A stretch of 64,000 nt of DNA from Eledone cirrhosa. Taxonomy: Eukaryota; Mollusca; Cephalopoda; Octopoda; Eledonidae. The stretch spans positions 25,983,608 to 26,047,607 of the forward strand of contig OZ024744.1 of assembly GCA_964016885.1 (NCBI GenBank). The letters are read 5' to 3'. A model generated the notes under the pieces. The model made no database searches, was not told the origin of the DNA, and saw only the letters and a program-made list of their open reading frames with translations. This document shows, one piece after another, positions 34,501 through 49,333 of this stretch. Position 1 is the stretch's first letter. Every line of letters begins with the position of its first letter. A program made the position numbers and the translations under genes.

Positions 34501-37500
34501 GATAACAGCCTTTAAGTCCATTTGTGTAACACTGAGGGCCATGTGATTTAAACCATTTCAAACTACCATTGATACCAGCCTTTAAGTCCATCTGTGTAAA
34601 ACTGAGGGCCATGTGATTTAAACCATGACAAATAACCGTTGATACCAGCATTTTAGTCCATTTGTGTAACACTGAGTGCCAGGTGATTTAAACCATGTCA
34701 AACAACCGTTGATACCAGCCTTTAAGTCCATTTGTGTAACACTGAGGGCCATGTGATTTAAATCATGTCAAACAACCGGTGATACCAGCCTTTAAGTCCA
34801 TATGTGTAAAACTGAGGCCATGTGATTTAAACCATGTCAAACAACCGTTGATACCAGCCTTTAAGTCCATCTGTGTAAAACTGAGGCCATGTGATTTAAA
34901 CCATGTCAAATAATCGTTGATACGAGCCTTTAAGTCCATTTGTATAAAACTGAGGGCCATGTGATTTAAACCATGTCAAATAATCGTTGATACGAGCCTT
35001 TAAGTCCATCTGTGTAACACTGAGTGCCAGGTGATTTAAACCATGTCAAACAACCGTTTATACCAGCCTTTAAGTCCATTTGTGTAACACTGAGGGCCAG
35101 GTGACTTAAACCATTTCAAACAACCATTGATACCAGCATTTAAGTCCATTTGTGTAACATTGAGATCCATGTGATTTAAACCATGTCAAACAACCGTTGA
35201 TACCAGCCTTTAAGTCCATTTGTGTAACATTGAGTGCCAAGTGATTTAAACCATGTCAAACAACCGTTGATACCAGCCTTTAAGTGCATTTGTGTAAGAC
35301 TGAGTGCCATGTGACTTAAACCATTTCAAACTACCATTGATACCAGCCTTTAAGTCCATCTGTGTAACACTGAAGGCCATGTGATTTAAATCATGTCAAG
35401 CAACCGTTGATACCAGCCTTTAAGTCCATCTGTGTAAAGCTGACGGCCATGTGATTTAAACCATGTCAAATAACAGTTGATACCAGCCTTTTAGTCCATT
35501 TGTGTAACACTGAGTGCCAGGTGATTTAAACCATGTCAAACAACCGTTGATACCAGCCTTAAAGTCCATTTGTGTAACACTGAGGGCCATGTGATTTAAA
35601 TCATGTCAAACAACCGGTGATACCAGCCTTTAAGTCCATATGTGTAAAACTGAGGCCATGTGATTTAAACCATGTCAAACAACCGTTGATACCAGCCTTT
35701 AAGTCCATCTGTGTAAAACTGAGGGCCATGTGATTTAAACCATGTCAAATAACAGTTGATACCAGCCTTTTAGTCCATGTGTGTAACACTCAGTGCCAGG
35801 TGATTTAAATCATGTCAGACAACCGTTGATACCAGCCTTTAAGTCCATTTGTGTAACACTGAGCACTGAGTGCCAGGTGATTTAAACCATGTCAAATAAC
35901 CGTTGATACCAGCCTTTAAGTCCATCTATGTAACACTGAGGGACATGTGATTTAAACCATGTCAAACAACCATTGATACCAGCCTTTAAGTCCATTTGTG
36001 TACCACTGAGATCCATGTGATTTAAACCATGTCAAACAACCGTTGATACCAGCCGATAAGCCCATTTGTGTAACATTGAGTGCCAAGTGATTTAAACCAT
36101 GTCAAACAACCGTTGATACCAGCCTTTAAGTCCATCTGTGTAAAACTGAGGGCCATGTCATTTAAACCATGTCAAATAACCGTTGATACCAGCCTTTTAG
36201 TCCATGTGTGTAACACTAAGTGCCAGGTGATTTAAATCATGTCAAACAACCGTTGATACCAGCCTTTAAGTCCATCTGTGTAAAACTGAGGCCATGTGAT
36301 TTAAACCATGTCAAATAATCGTTGATACGAGCCTTTAAGTCCATCTGTATAAAACTGAGGGCCATGTGATTTAAACCATGTCAAATAATCGTTGATACGA
36401 GCCTTTAAGTCCATCTGTGTAACACTGAGTGCCAGGTGATTTAAACCATGTCAAACAACCGTTGATACCAGCCTTTAAGTCCATCTGTGTAAAACTAAGG
36501 CCATGTGATTTAACACATGTCAAATAACCGTTGATACCAGCCTTTAAGTCCATCTGTGTAAAACTGAGACCATGTGATTTAAACCATGTCAAACAACCGT
36601 TGATACCAGCCTATTAGACCATTTGTGTAACACTGAGTGCCAGGCGATTTAAACCATGTCAAACAACCGTTTATACCAGCCTTTAAGTCCATTTGTGTAA
36701 CACTGAGGGCCAGGTGACTTAAACCATTTCAAACAACCATTGATACCAGCCTTTAAGTCCATTTGTGTAACATTGAGATCCATGTGATTTAAACCATGTC
36801 AAACAACCGTTGATACCAGCCTTTAAGCCCATTTGTGTAACATTGAGTGCCAAGTGATTTAAACCATGTCAAACAACCGTTGATACCAGCCTTTAAGTCC
36901 ATTTGTGTAAGACTGAGTGCCAGGTGATTTAAACCATGTCAAATATCCGTTGATACCAGACTTTAAGTCCATCTGTGTAACACTGAGGGCCATGTGACTT
37001 AAACCATTTCAAACTACCATTGATACCAGCCTTTAAGTCCATCTGTGTAACACTGAGGGCCATGTGATTTAAATCATGTCAAACAACCGTTGATACCAGC
37101 CTTTATGTCCATCTCTGTAAAGCTGAGGGCCATGTGATTTAAACCATGTCAAATAACCGTTGATACCAGCCTTTTAGTCCATTTGTGTAACACTGAGTGC
37201 CAGGTGATTTAAACCATGTCAAACAACCGTTGATACCAGCCTTTAAGTCCATTTGTGTAACACTGAGGGCCATGTGATTTAAATCATGTCAAACAACCGG
37301 TGATACCAGCCTTTAAGTCCATATGTGTAAAACTGAGGCCATGTGATTTAAACCATGTCAAACAACCGTTGATACCAGCCTTTAAGTCCATCTGTGTAAA
37401 ACTGAGGGCCATGTGATTTAAACCATGTCAAATAACAGTTGATACCAGCCTTTTAGTCCATGTGTGTAACACTGAGTGCCAGGTGATTTAAATCATGTCA

Positions 37501-40500
37501 AACAACCGTTGATACCAGCCTTTAAGTCCATTTGTGTAACACTGAGTACCAGGTGATTTAAACCATGTCAAATAACCGTAGATACCAGCCTTTAAGTCCA
37601 TCTATGTAACACTGAGGGACATGTGATTTAAACCATGTCAAACAACCATTGATACCAGCCTTTAAGTCCATTTGTGTAACACTGAGGGCCATGTGATTTA
37701 AACCATGTCAAATAATCGTTGATACGAGCCTTTAAGTCCATCTGTATAAAACTGAGGCCATGTGATTTAAACCATGTCAAACAACCGTTGATACCAGCCT
37801 TTAAGTCCATCTGTGTACAACTAAGGCCATGTGATTTAACCCATGTCAAATAACCGTTGATACCAGCCTTTAAGTCCATCTGTGTAAAACTGAGACCATG
37901 TGATTTAAACCATGTCAAAAAACCGTTGATACCAGCTTATTAGTCCATTTGTGTAACACTGAGTGCCAGGTGATTTAAACCATGTCAAACAACCGTTGAT
38001 ACCAGCCTTTAAGTCCATTTGTGTAAGACTGAGTGCCAGGTGATTTAAACCATGTCAAATATCCGTTGATACCAGACTTTAAGTCCATCTGTGTAACACT
38101 GAGGGCCATGTGACTTAAACCATTTCAAACTACCATTGATACCAGCCTTTAAGTCCATCTGTGTAACACTGAGGGCCATGTGATTTAAATCATGTCAAAC
38201 AACCGTTGATACCAGCCTTTAAGTCCATTTGTGTAAGACTGAGTGCCAGGTGATTTAAACCATGTCAAATATCCGTTGATACCAGACTTTAAGTCCATCT
38301 GTGTAAAACTGAGGGCCATGTGATTTAAACCATGACAAATAACCTTTGATACCAGCCTTTAAGTCCATTTGTGTAACATTGAGATCCATGTAATTTAAAC
38401 CATGTCAAACAACCGTTGATACCAGCCTTTAAGTCCATTTGTGTAACACTGAGGGCCATGTGATTTAAACCATTTCAAACTACCATTGATACCAGCCTTT
38501 AAGTCCATCTGTGTAAAACTGAGGGCCATGTGATTTAAACCATGACAAATAACCGTTGATACCAGCATTTTAGTCCATTTGTGTAACACTGAGTGCCAGG
38601 TGATTTAAAACATGTCAAACAACCGTTGATACCAGCCTTTAAGTCCATCTGTGTAAAACTGAGGCCATGTGATTTAAACCATGTCAAACAACCGTTGATA
38701 CCAGCCTTTAAGTCCATCTGTGTAAAACTGAGGCCATGTGATTTAAACCATGTCAAATAATCGTTGATACGAGCCTTTAAGTCCATCTGTATAAAACTGA
38801 GGGCCATGTGATTTAAACCATGTCAAATAATCGTTGATACGAGCCTTTAAGTCCATCTGTGTAACACTGAGTGCCAGGTGATTTAAACCATGTCAAACAA
38901 CCGTTTATACCAGCCTTTAAGTCCATTTGTGTAACACTGAGGGCCAGGTGACTTAAACCATTTCAAACAACCATTGATACCAGCATTTAAGTCCATTTGT
39001 GTAACATTGAGATCCATGTGATTTAAACCATGTCAAACAACCGTTGATACCAGCCTTTAAGTCCATTTGTGTAACATTGAGTGCCAAGTGATTTAAACCA
39101 TGTCAAACAACCGTTGATACCAGCCTTTAAGTGCATTTGTGTAAGACTGAGTGCCATGTGACTTAAACCATTTCAAACTACCATTGATACCAGCCTTTAA
39201 GTCCATCTGTGTAACACTGAAGGCCATGTGATTTAAATCATGTCAAGCAACCGTTGATACCAGCCTTTAAGTCCATCTGTGTAAAGCTGACGGCCATGTG
39301 ATTTAAACCATGTCAAATAACAGTTGATACCAGCCTTTTAGTCCATTTGTGTAACACTGAGTGCCAGGTGATTTAAACCATGTCAAACAACCGTTGATAC
39401 CAGCCTTTAAGTCCATTTGTGTAACACTGAGGGCCATGTGATTTAAATCATGTCAAACAACCGGTGATACCAGCCTTTAAGTCCATATGTGTAAAACTGA
39501 GGCCATGTGATTTAAACCATGTCAAACAACCGTTGATACCAGCCTTTAAGTCCATCTGTGTAAAACTGAGGGCCATGTGATTTAAACCATGTCAAATAAC
39601 AGTTGATACCAGCCTTTTAGTCCATGTGTGTAACACTCAGTGCCAGGTGATTTAAATCATGTCAGACAACCGTTGATACCAGCCTTTAAGTCCATTTGTG
39701 TAACACTGAGCACTGAGTGCCAGGTGATTTAAACCATGTCAAATAACCGTTGATACCAGCCTTTAAGTCCATCTATGTAACACTGAGGGACATGTGATTT
39801 AAACCATGTCAAACAACCATTGATACCAGCCTTTAAGTCCATTTGTGTACCACTGAGATCCATGTGATTTAAACCATGTCAAACAACCGTTGATACCAGC
39901 CGATAAGCCCATTTGTGTAACATTGAGTGCCAAGTGATTTAAACCATGTCAAACAACCGTTGATACCAGCCTTTAAGTCCATTTGTGTAAGACTGAGTGC
40001 CAGGTGATTTAAACCATGTCAAATATCCGTTGATACCAGACTTTAAGTCCATCTGTGTAACACTGAGGGCCATGTGACTTAAACCATTTCAAACTACCAT
40101 TGATACCAGCCTTTAAGTCCATCTGTGTAACACTGAGGGCCATGTGATTTAAATCATGTCAAACAACCGTTGATACCAGCCTTTATGTCCATCTCTGTAA
40201 AGCTGAGGGCCATGTGATTTAAACCATGTCAAATAACCGTTGATACCAGCCTTTTAGTCCATTTGTGTAACACTGAGTGCCAGGTGATTTAAACCATGTC
40301 AAACAACCGTTGATACCAGCCTTTAAGTCCATTTGTGTAACACTGAGGGCCATGTGATTTAAATCATGTCAAACAACCGGTGATACCAGCCTTTAAGTCC
40401 ATATGTGTAAAACTGAGGCCATGTGATTTAAACCATGTCAAACAACCGTTGATACCAGCCTTTAAGTCCATCTGTGTAAAACTGAGGGCCATGTGATTTA

Positions 40501-41000
40501 AACCATGTCAAATAACAGTTGATACCAGCCTTATTAGTCCATGTGTGTAACACTGAGCGCCAGGTGATTTAAATCATGTCAAACAACCGTTGATACCAGC
40601 CTTTAAGTCCATTTGTGTAACACTGATTACCAGGTGATTTAAACCATGTCAAATAACCGTTGATACCAGCCTTTAAGTCCATCTATGTAACACTGAGGGA
40701 CATGTGATTTAAACCATGTCAAACAACCATTGATACCAGCCTTTAAGTCCATTTGTGTAACACTGAGGGCCATGTGATTTAAACCATGTCAAATAATCGT
40801 TGATACGAGCCTTTAAGTCCATCTGTATAAAACTGAGGCCATGTGATTTAAACCATGTCAAACAACCGTTGATACCAGCCTTTAAGTCCATCTGTGTAAA
40901 ACTAAGGCCATGTGATTCAACCCATGTCAAATAACCGTTGATACCAGCCTTTAAGTCCATCTGTGTAAAACTGAGACCATGTGATTTAAACCATGTCCAA
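28500..41000. repeat. Higher-order repeat block with 1535-, 3917- and 5452-bp spacing
   Basis: Matching runs are found at 32176 and 33711 (1535 bp), 33711 and 37628 (3917 bp), 34478 and 38395 (3917 bp), and 30919 and 36371 (5452 bp = 1535 + 3917). This indicates nested segmental duplications rather than one simple period. The rare 'gagcactgagtgcc' insertion unit occurs at about 35862 and 39708. Confidence 0.85.
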
Positions 41001-42299
41001 AAACCGTTGAATCCAGCCTATTAGTCCATTTGTGTAACACTGAGTGCCATGTGATTTAAACCATGTCAAACAACCGTTGATACCAGCCTTTAAGTCCATC
41101 TGTGTAACATTGAGATCCATGTGATTTAAACCATTTCAAAAAACAATTGATACCAGCCTTTAAGTCCATATGTGTAAAACTGACGGCCATGTAATTTAAA
41201 CCATATCAAATAACCGTTAATACCAGCCTTTTAGTCCATCTGTGTAAAACTGAGAGCCAGGTGATTTGAACCATGTCAAACAACCGTTGATACCAGCCTT
41301 TATGTCCATCTGTGTAAAACTGAGGCCATGTGATTTAAACCATGTTAAGCAACCGTTGATACGAGCCTTTAAGTCCATCTGTGTAAAACTGACGGCCATG
41401 TGATTTAAACCATGTCAAATAACCGTTGATACCAGCATTTTAGTCCATTTGTGTAACACTGAGGCCATGTGATTTAAATCATGTCAAACAACCGTTTATA
41501 CCAGCATTTTAGTCCATCTGTGTAACACTGAGTGCCAGGTGATTTAAACCATGTCAAACAACCGTTGATACCAACCTTTAAGTCCATTTGTGTAACACTG
41601 AGGGCCATGTGACTTAAACCATTTCAATCCATTTGTATAACACTGAGGGCCATGTGACTTAAACCATTTCAAAAAACAATTGATACCAGCCTTTAAGTCG
41701 ATCTGTGTAAAACTGAGGCCATGTGATTTAAACCATGTCAAACAACCGTTGATACCAGCCTTTAAGTTCATCTGTGTAAAACTGAGGCCATATGATATAA
41801 ACCATGTCAAATAACCGTTGATACCAGCCTTTTAGTCCATTTGGGTTACACTAAGTGCCAGGTGATATAAACCATGTCAAAAAACCGTTGATACCAGCCT
41901 TTAAGTCCATTTGTGTAACACTGAGTGCCAAGTGATTTAAACCATGTCAAATATCCTTTGATACCAGCCTTTAAGTCGATCTGTGTAACACTGAGGGCCG
42001 TGTGATTTAAACCATGTCAAACAACCGTTGATACCAGCCTTTAAGTCCATCTGTGTAAAACTGAGGCCATATGATATAAAACATGTCAAATAACCGTTGA
42101 TACCAGCCTTTTAGTCCATTTGTGTAACACTGAGTGCCACGTGATATAAACCATGTCAAACAACCGTTGATACCAGCCTTTAAGTCCATTTGTGTAACAT
42201 TGAGTGCCAATTGATTTAAACCATGTCAAACAACCGTTGATACCAGCCTTTAAGTCCATCTGTGTAAAACTGAGGCCATGTGATTTAAACCATGTCAAG

Positions 42300-45200
42300 C
42301 AACTGTTGATACCAGCCAGTTAGTCCATTTGGGTTACACTGAGTGCCAGGTGATATAAACCATGTCAAAAAACCGTTGATACCAGCCTTTAAGCCCATTT
42401 GTGTAACACTGAGTGCCAAGTGATTTAAACGATGTCAAATATCCGTTGATACCAGCCTTTAAGTCGATCTGTGTAACACTGAGGGCCATGTGACTTAAGC
42501 CATTTCAAAAAACAATTGATACCAGCCTTTAAGTCCATCTGTGTAACACTGAGGGCCATTTGATTTCAACCATTTCAAACAACCGTTGATACCAGCTTTT
42601 AACTCCATCTGTGTAAAACTGAGGCCATGTGATTTAAACCATGTCAAATAACCGTTGATACCAGCCTTTTAGTCCATTTGTGTAACACTGAGTGCCAGGT
42701 GATATAAACCATGTCAAACAACCGTTGATACCAGCCTTTAAGTGCATTTGTGTAACATTGAGTGCCAAGTGATTTAAACCATGTCAAACATCCGTTGATA
42801 CCAGCCTTTAAGTCCATTTGTGTAATACTGAGTGCCAGGTGATTTAAACCATGTCAAATATCCGTTGATACCAGCCTTTAAGTCCATCTGTGTAACAGTG
42901 AGGGCCATGTGACTTAAACCATTTCAAACAACCATTGATACCTGCCTTTAAGTCCATCTGTTTAAAACTGAGGGCCATGTGATTTAAACCATGTCAAATA
43001 ACCGTTAATACCAGCCTTTTAGTCCATCTGTGTAAAACTGAGAGCCAGGTGATTTGAACCATGTCAAACAACCGTTGATACCAGCCTTTAAGTCCATCTG
43101 TGTAAAACTGAGGCTATGTGATTTAAACCATGTCAAGCAACCGTTGATACCAGCCTTTAAGTCCATCTGTGTAAAACTGACGGCCATGTGATTTAAACCA
43201 TGTCAAATAACCGTTGATACCAGCCTTTTAGTCCATTTGATTAACACTGAGTGCCAGGTGATTTAAACCATGTCAAACAACTGTTGATACCAGCCTTTAA
43301 GTCCATTTGTGTAACACTGAGGGCCATGTGATTTAAATCATGTCAAACAACCGGTGATACCAGCCTTTAAGTCCATCTGTGTAAAACTGAGGCCATGTGA
43401 TTTAAACCATGTCAAACAACCGTTGATACCAGCCTTTAAGTCCATCTGTGTAAAACTGACGGCCATGTGAGTGATTTAAACCATGTCAAATAACCGTTGA
43501 TACCAGCCTTTTAGTCCATGTGTGTAACAATGAGTGCCAGCTGATTTAAATCATGTCAAACAACCGTTGATAACAGCCTTTAAGTCCATTTGTGTAACAC
43601 TGAGTGCCAGGTGATTTAAACCATGTCAAATAACCATTGATACCAGCCTTTAAGTCCATCTGTGTAACACTGAGGGCCATGTGATTTAAACCATGTCAAA
43701 CAACCATTGATACCAGCCTTTAAGTCCATTTGTATAACACTGAGGGCCATGTGACTTAAACCATTTCAAACAACCAGTGATACCAGCCTTTAAGTCCATT
43801 TCTGTAACACTAAGGGCCATGTGATTTAAACCATGTCAAATAACCGTTGATACGAGCCTTTAAGTCCATCTGTGTAAAACTGAGGCCATGTGATTTAAAC
43901 CATGTCAAGCAACTGTTGATACCAGCCTTTAAGTCCATCTGTGTAAAACTGACGGCCATGTGATTTAAACCATGTCAAACAACCGTTGATACCAGCCTTT
44001 AAGTCCATTTGTGTAAGACTGAGTGCCAGGTGATTTAAACCATGTCAAACAACCGTTTATACCAGCATTTTAGTCCATTTGTGTAACACTGAGTGCCAGG
44101 TGATTTAAACCATGTCAAACAACCGTTGATACCAACCTTTAAGTCCATTTGTGTAACACTGAGGCCATATGATTTAAACCATGTCAAACAACCGTTGATA
44201 CCAGCCTTTAAGTCCATCTGTGTAAAACTGAGGCCTTGTGATTTAAACCATGTCAAACAACCGTTGATACCTGCCTTTAAGTCCATCTGTGTAAGACTGA
44301 TGGCCATGTGATTTAAACCATGTCAAATAACCTTTGATACCAGCCTTTTAGTCCATGTGTGTAACACTGAGTGCCAGGTGATTTAAACCATGTCAAATAA
44401 CCGTTGATACCAGCCTTTAAGTCCATCTGTGTAACACTGAGGACCAGGTGATTTAAACCATTTCAAACAACTATTGATACCAGCCTTTATGTACATCTGT
44501 GTAAAACTGAGGCCTTGTGATTTAATCCATGTCAAACAACCGTTGATACCAGACTTTAAGTCCATCTGTGTAAAACTGAGGGCTATGTGATTTAAACCAT
44601 GTCAAATAACCGTTGATACCAGCCTTTAAGTCCATCTGTGTAACACTGAGTGCCAGGTGATTTAAACCATCTCAAACAACTGTTGATACCAGCCTTTAAG
44701 TCCATTTGTGTAACACTGAGGGCCATGTGATTTAAACCATGTCAAACAACCGGTGATCCCAGCCTTTAAGTCGATTTGTGTAACACTGAGGCCCATGTGA
44801 CTTAAACCATTTCAAAAAACAATTGATACCAGCCTTTAAGTCCATCTGTGTAACACTGAGGGCCATGTGATTTAAACCATGTCAAATAACCGTTTATACC
44901 AGCCTTTACGTCCATCTGTGTGAAACTGAGGCCATGTGATTTAAACCATGTCAAACAACCGTTGATACCAGCCTTTAAGTCCATCTGTGTAAAACTGAGG
45001 CCATATGATATAATCCATGTCAAACAACCGTTGATACCAGCCAGTTAGTCCATTTGGGTTACACTGAGTGCCAGGTGATATAAACCATGTCAAAAAACCG
45101 TTGATACCAGCCTTTAAGCCCATTTGTATAACACTGAGTGCCAAGTGATTTAAACGATGTCAAATATCCGTTGATACCAGCCTTTAAGTCGATCTGTGTA

Positions 45201-48200
45201 ACACTGAGGGCCATGTGACTTAAGCCATTTCAAAAAACAATTGATACCAGCCTTTAAGTCCATCTGTGTAACACTGAGGGCCATTTGATTTCAACCATTT
45301 CAAACAACCGTTGATACCAGCTTTTAACTCCATCTGTGTAAAACTGAGGCCATGTGATTTAAACCATGTCAAATAACCGTTGATACCAGCCTTTTAGTCC
45401 ATTTGTGTAACACTGAGTGCCAGGTGATATAAACCATGTCAAACAACCGTCGATACCAGCCTTTAAGTGCATTTGTGTAAAATTGAGTGCCAAGTGATTT
45501 AAACCATGTCAAACATCCGTTGATACCAGCCTTTAAGTCCATTTGTGTAATACTGAGTGCCAGGTGATTTAAACCATGTCAAATATCCGTTGATACCAGC
45601 CTTTAAGTCCATCTGTGTAACAGTGAGGGCCATGTGACTTAAACCATTTCAAACAACCATTGATACCTGCCTTTAAGTCCATCTGTTTAAAACTGAGGGC
45701 CATGTGATTTAAACCATGTCAAATAACCGTTAATACCAGCCTTTTAGTCCATCTGTGTAAAACTGAGAGCCAGGTGATTTGAACCATGTCAAACAACCGT
45801 TGATACCAGCCTTTAAGTCCATCTGTGTAAAACTGAGGCTATGTGATTTAAACCATGTCAAGCAACCGTTGATACCAGCCTTTAAGTCCATCTGTGTAAA
45901 ACTGACGGCCATGTGATTTAAACCATGTCAAATAACCGTTGATACCAGCCTTTTAGTCCATTTGATTAACACTGAGTGCCAGGTGATTTAAACCATGTCA
46001 AACAACTGTTGATACCAGCCTTTAAGTCCATTTGTGTAACACTGAGGGCCATGTGATTTAAATCATGTCAAACAACCGGTGATACCAGCCTTTAAGTCCA
46101 TCTGTGTAAAACTGAGGCCATGTGATTTAAACCATGTCAAACAACCGTTGATACCAGCCTTTAAGTCCATCTGTGTAAAACTGACGGCCATGTGAGTGAT
46201 TTAAACCATGTCAAATAACCGTTGATACCAGCCTTTTAGTCCATGTGTGTAACAATGAGTGCCAGCTGATTTAAATCATGTCAAACAACCGTTGATAACA
46301 GCCTTTAAGTCCATTTGTGTAACACTGAGTGCCAGGTGATTTAAACCATGTCAAATAACCATTGATACCAGCCTTTAAGTCCATCTGTGTAACACTGAGG
46401 GCCATGTGATTTAAACCATGTCAAACAACCATTGATACCAGCCTTTAAGTCCATTTGTATAACACTGAGGGCCATGTGACTTAAACCATTTCAAACAACC
46501 AGTGATACCAGCCTTTAAGTCCATTTCTGTAACACTAAGGGCCATGTGATTTAAACCATGTCAAATAACCGTTGATACGAGCCTTTAAGTCCATCTGTGT
46601 AAAACTGAGGCCATGTGATTTAAACCATGTCAAGCAACTGTTGATACCAGCCTTTAAGTCCATCTGTGTAAAACTGACGGCCATGTGATTTAAACCATGT
46701 CAAACAACCGTTGATACCAGCCTTTAAGTCCATTTGTGTAAGACTGAGTGCCAGGTGATTTAAACCATGTCAAACAACCGTTTATACCAGCATTTTAGTC
46801 CATTTGTGTAACACTGAGTGCCAGGTGATTTAAACCATGTCAAACAACCGTTGATACCAACCTTTAAGTCCATTTGTGTAACACTGAGGCCATATGATTT
46901 AAACCATGTCAAACAACCGTTGATACCAGCCTTTAAGTCCATCTGTGTAAAACTGAGGCCTTGTGATTTAAACCATGTCAAACAACCGTTGATACCTGCC
47001 TTTAAGTCCATCTGTGTAAGACTGATGGCCATGTGATTTAAACCATGTCAAATAACCGTTGATACCAGCCTTTTAGTCCATGTGTGTAACACTGAGTGCC
47101 AGGTGATTTAAACCATGTCAAATAACCGTTGATACCAGCCTTTAAGTCCATCTGTGTAACACTGAGGACCAGGTGATTTAAACCATTTCAAACAACTATT
47201 GATACCAGCCTTTATGTACATCTGTGTAAAACTGAGGCCTTGTGATTTAATCCATGTCAAACAACCGTTGATACCAGACTTTAAGTCCATCTGTGTAAAA
47301 CTGAGGGCTATGTGATTTAAACCATGTCAAATAACCGTTGATACCAGCCTTTAAGTCCATCTGTGTAACACTGAGTGCCAGGTGATTTAAACCATCTCAA
47401 ACAACTGTTGATACCAGCCTTTAAGTCCATTTGTGTAACACTGAGGGCCATGTGATTTAAACCATGTCAAACAACCGGTGATCCCAGCCTTTAAGTCGAT
47501 TTGTGTAACACTGAGGCCCATGTGACTTAAACCATTTCAAAAAACAATTGATACCAGCCTTTAAGTCCATCTGTGTAACACTGAGGGCCATGTGATTTAA
47601 ACCATGTCAAATAACCGTTTATACCAGCCTTTACGTCCATCTGTGTGAAACTGAGGCCATGTGATTTAAACCATGTCAAACAACCGTTGATACCAGCCTT
47701 TAAGTCCATCTGTGTAAAACTGAGGCCATATGATATAATCCATGTCAAACAACCGTTGATACCAGCCAGTTAGTCCATTTGGGTTACACTGAGTGCCAAG
47801 TGATATAAACCATGTCAAAAAACCGTTGATACCAGCCTTTAAGCCCATTTGTGTAACACTGAGTGCCAAGTGATTTAAACCATGTCAAATATCCGTTGAT
47901 ACCAGCCTTTAAGTCGATCTGTGTAACACTGAGGGCCATGTGACTTAAGCCATTTCAAAAAACAATTGATACCAGCCTTTAAGTCCATCTGTGTAACACT
48001 GAGGGCCATTTGATTTAAACCATTTCAAACAACCGTTGATACCAGCTTTTAACTCCATCTGTGTAAAACTGAGGCCATGTGATTTAAACCATGTCAAATA
48101 ACCGTTGATACCAGCCTTTTAGTCCATTTGTGTAACACTGAGTGCCAGGTGATATAAACCATGTCAAACAACCGTTGATACCAGCCTTTAAGTGCATTTG

Positions 48201-49333
48201 TGTAACATTGAGTGCCAAGTGATTTAAACCATGTCAAACATCCGTTGATACCAGCCTTTAAGTCCATTTGTGTAATACTGAGTGCCAGGTGATTTAAACC
48301 ATGTCAAATATCCGTTGATACCAGCCTTTAAGTCCATCTGTGTAACAGTGAGGGCCATGTGACTTAAACCATTTCAAACAACCATTGATACCTGCCTTTA
48401 AGTCCATCTGTTTAAAACTGAGGGCCATGTGATTTAAACCATGTCAAATAACCGTTAATACCAGCCTTTTAGTCCATCTGTGTAAAACTGAGAGCCAGGT
48501 GATTTGAACCATGTCAAACAACCGTTGATACCAGCCTTTAAGTCCATCTGTGTAAAACTGAGGCTATGTGATTTAAACCATGTCAAGCAACCGTTGATAC
48601 CAGCCTTTAAGTCCATCTGTGTAAAACTGACGGCCATGTGATTTAAACCATGTCAAATAACCGTTGATACCAGCCTTTTAGTCCATTTGATTAACACTGA
48701 GTGCCAGGTGATTTAAACCATGTCAAACAACTGTTGATACCAGCCTTTAAGTCCATTTGTGTCACACTGAGGGCCATGTGATTTAAATCATGTCAAACAA
48801 CCGGTGATACCAGCCTTTAAGTCCATCTGTGTAAAACTGAGGCCATGTGATTTAAACCATGTCAAACAACCGTTGATACCAGCCTTTAAGTCCATCTGTG
48901 TAAAACTGACGGCCATGTGAGTGATTTAAACCATGTCAAATAACCGTTGATACCAGCCTTTTAGTCCATGTGTGTAACAATGAGTGCCAGCTGATTTAAA
49001 TCATGTCAAACAACCGTTGATAACAGCCTTTAAGTCCATTTGTGTAACACTGAGTGCCAGGTGATTTAAACCATGTCAAATAACCATTGATACCAGCCTT
49101 TAAGTCCATCTGTGTAACACTGAGGGCCATGTGATTTAAACCATGTCAAACAACCATTGATACCAGCCTTTAAGTCCATTTGTATAACACTGAGGGCCAT
49201 GTGACTTAAACCATTTCAAACAACCAGTGATACCAGCCTTTAAGTCCATTTCTGTAACACTAAGGGCCATGTGATTTAAACCATGTCAAATAACCGTTGA
49301 TACGAGCCTTTAAGTCCATCTGTGTAAAACTGA
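42300..49333. repeat. 2725-bp higher-order repeat, two full copies and one partial
   Basis: The marker ccagttagtccatttgggtt occurs at about 42316, 45041 and 47766, exactly 2725 bp apart (about 39 units). Other markers keep the same spacing: 43005/45730/48455, 44035/46760 and 44383/47108. The copies are nearly identical with rare substitutions (for example cctttgat versus ccgttgat near 44331/47056). The third copy breaks off near 49333. Confidence 0.92.
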
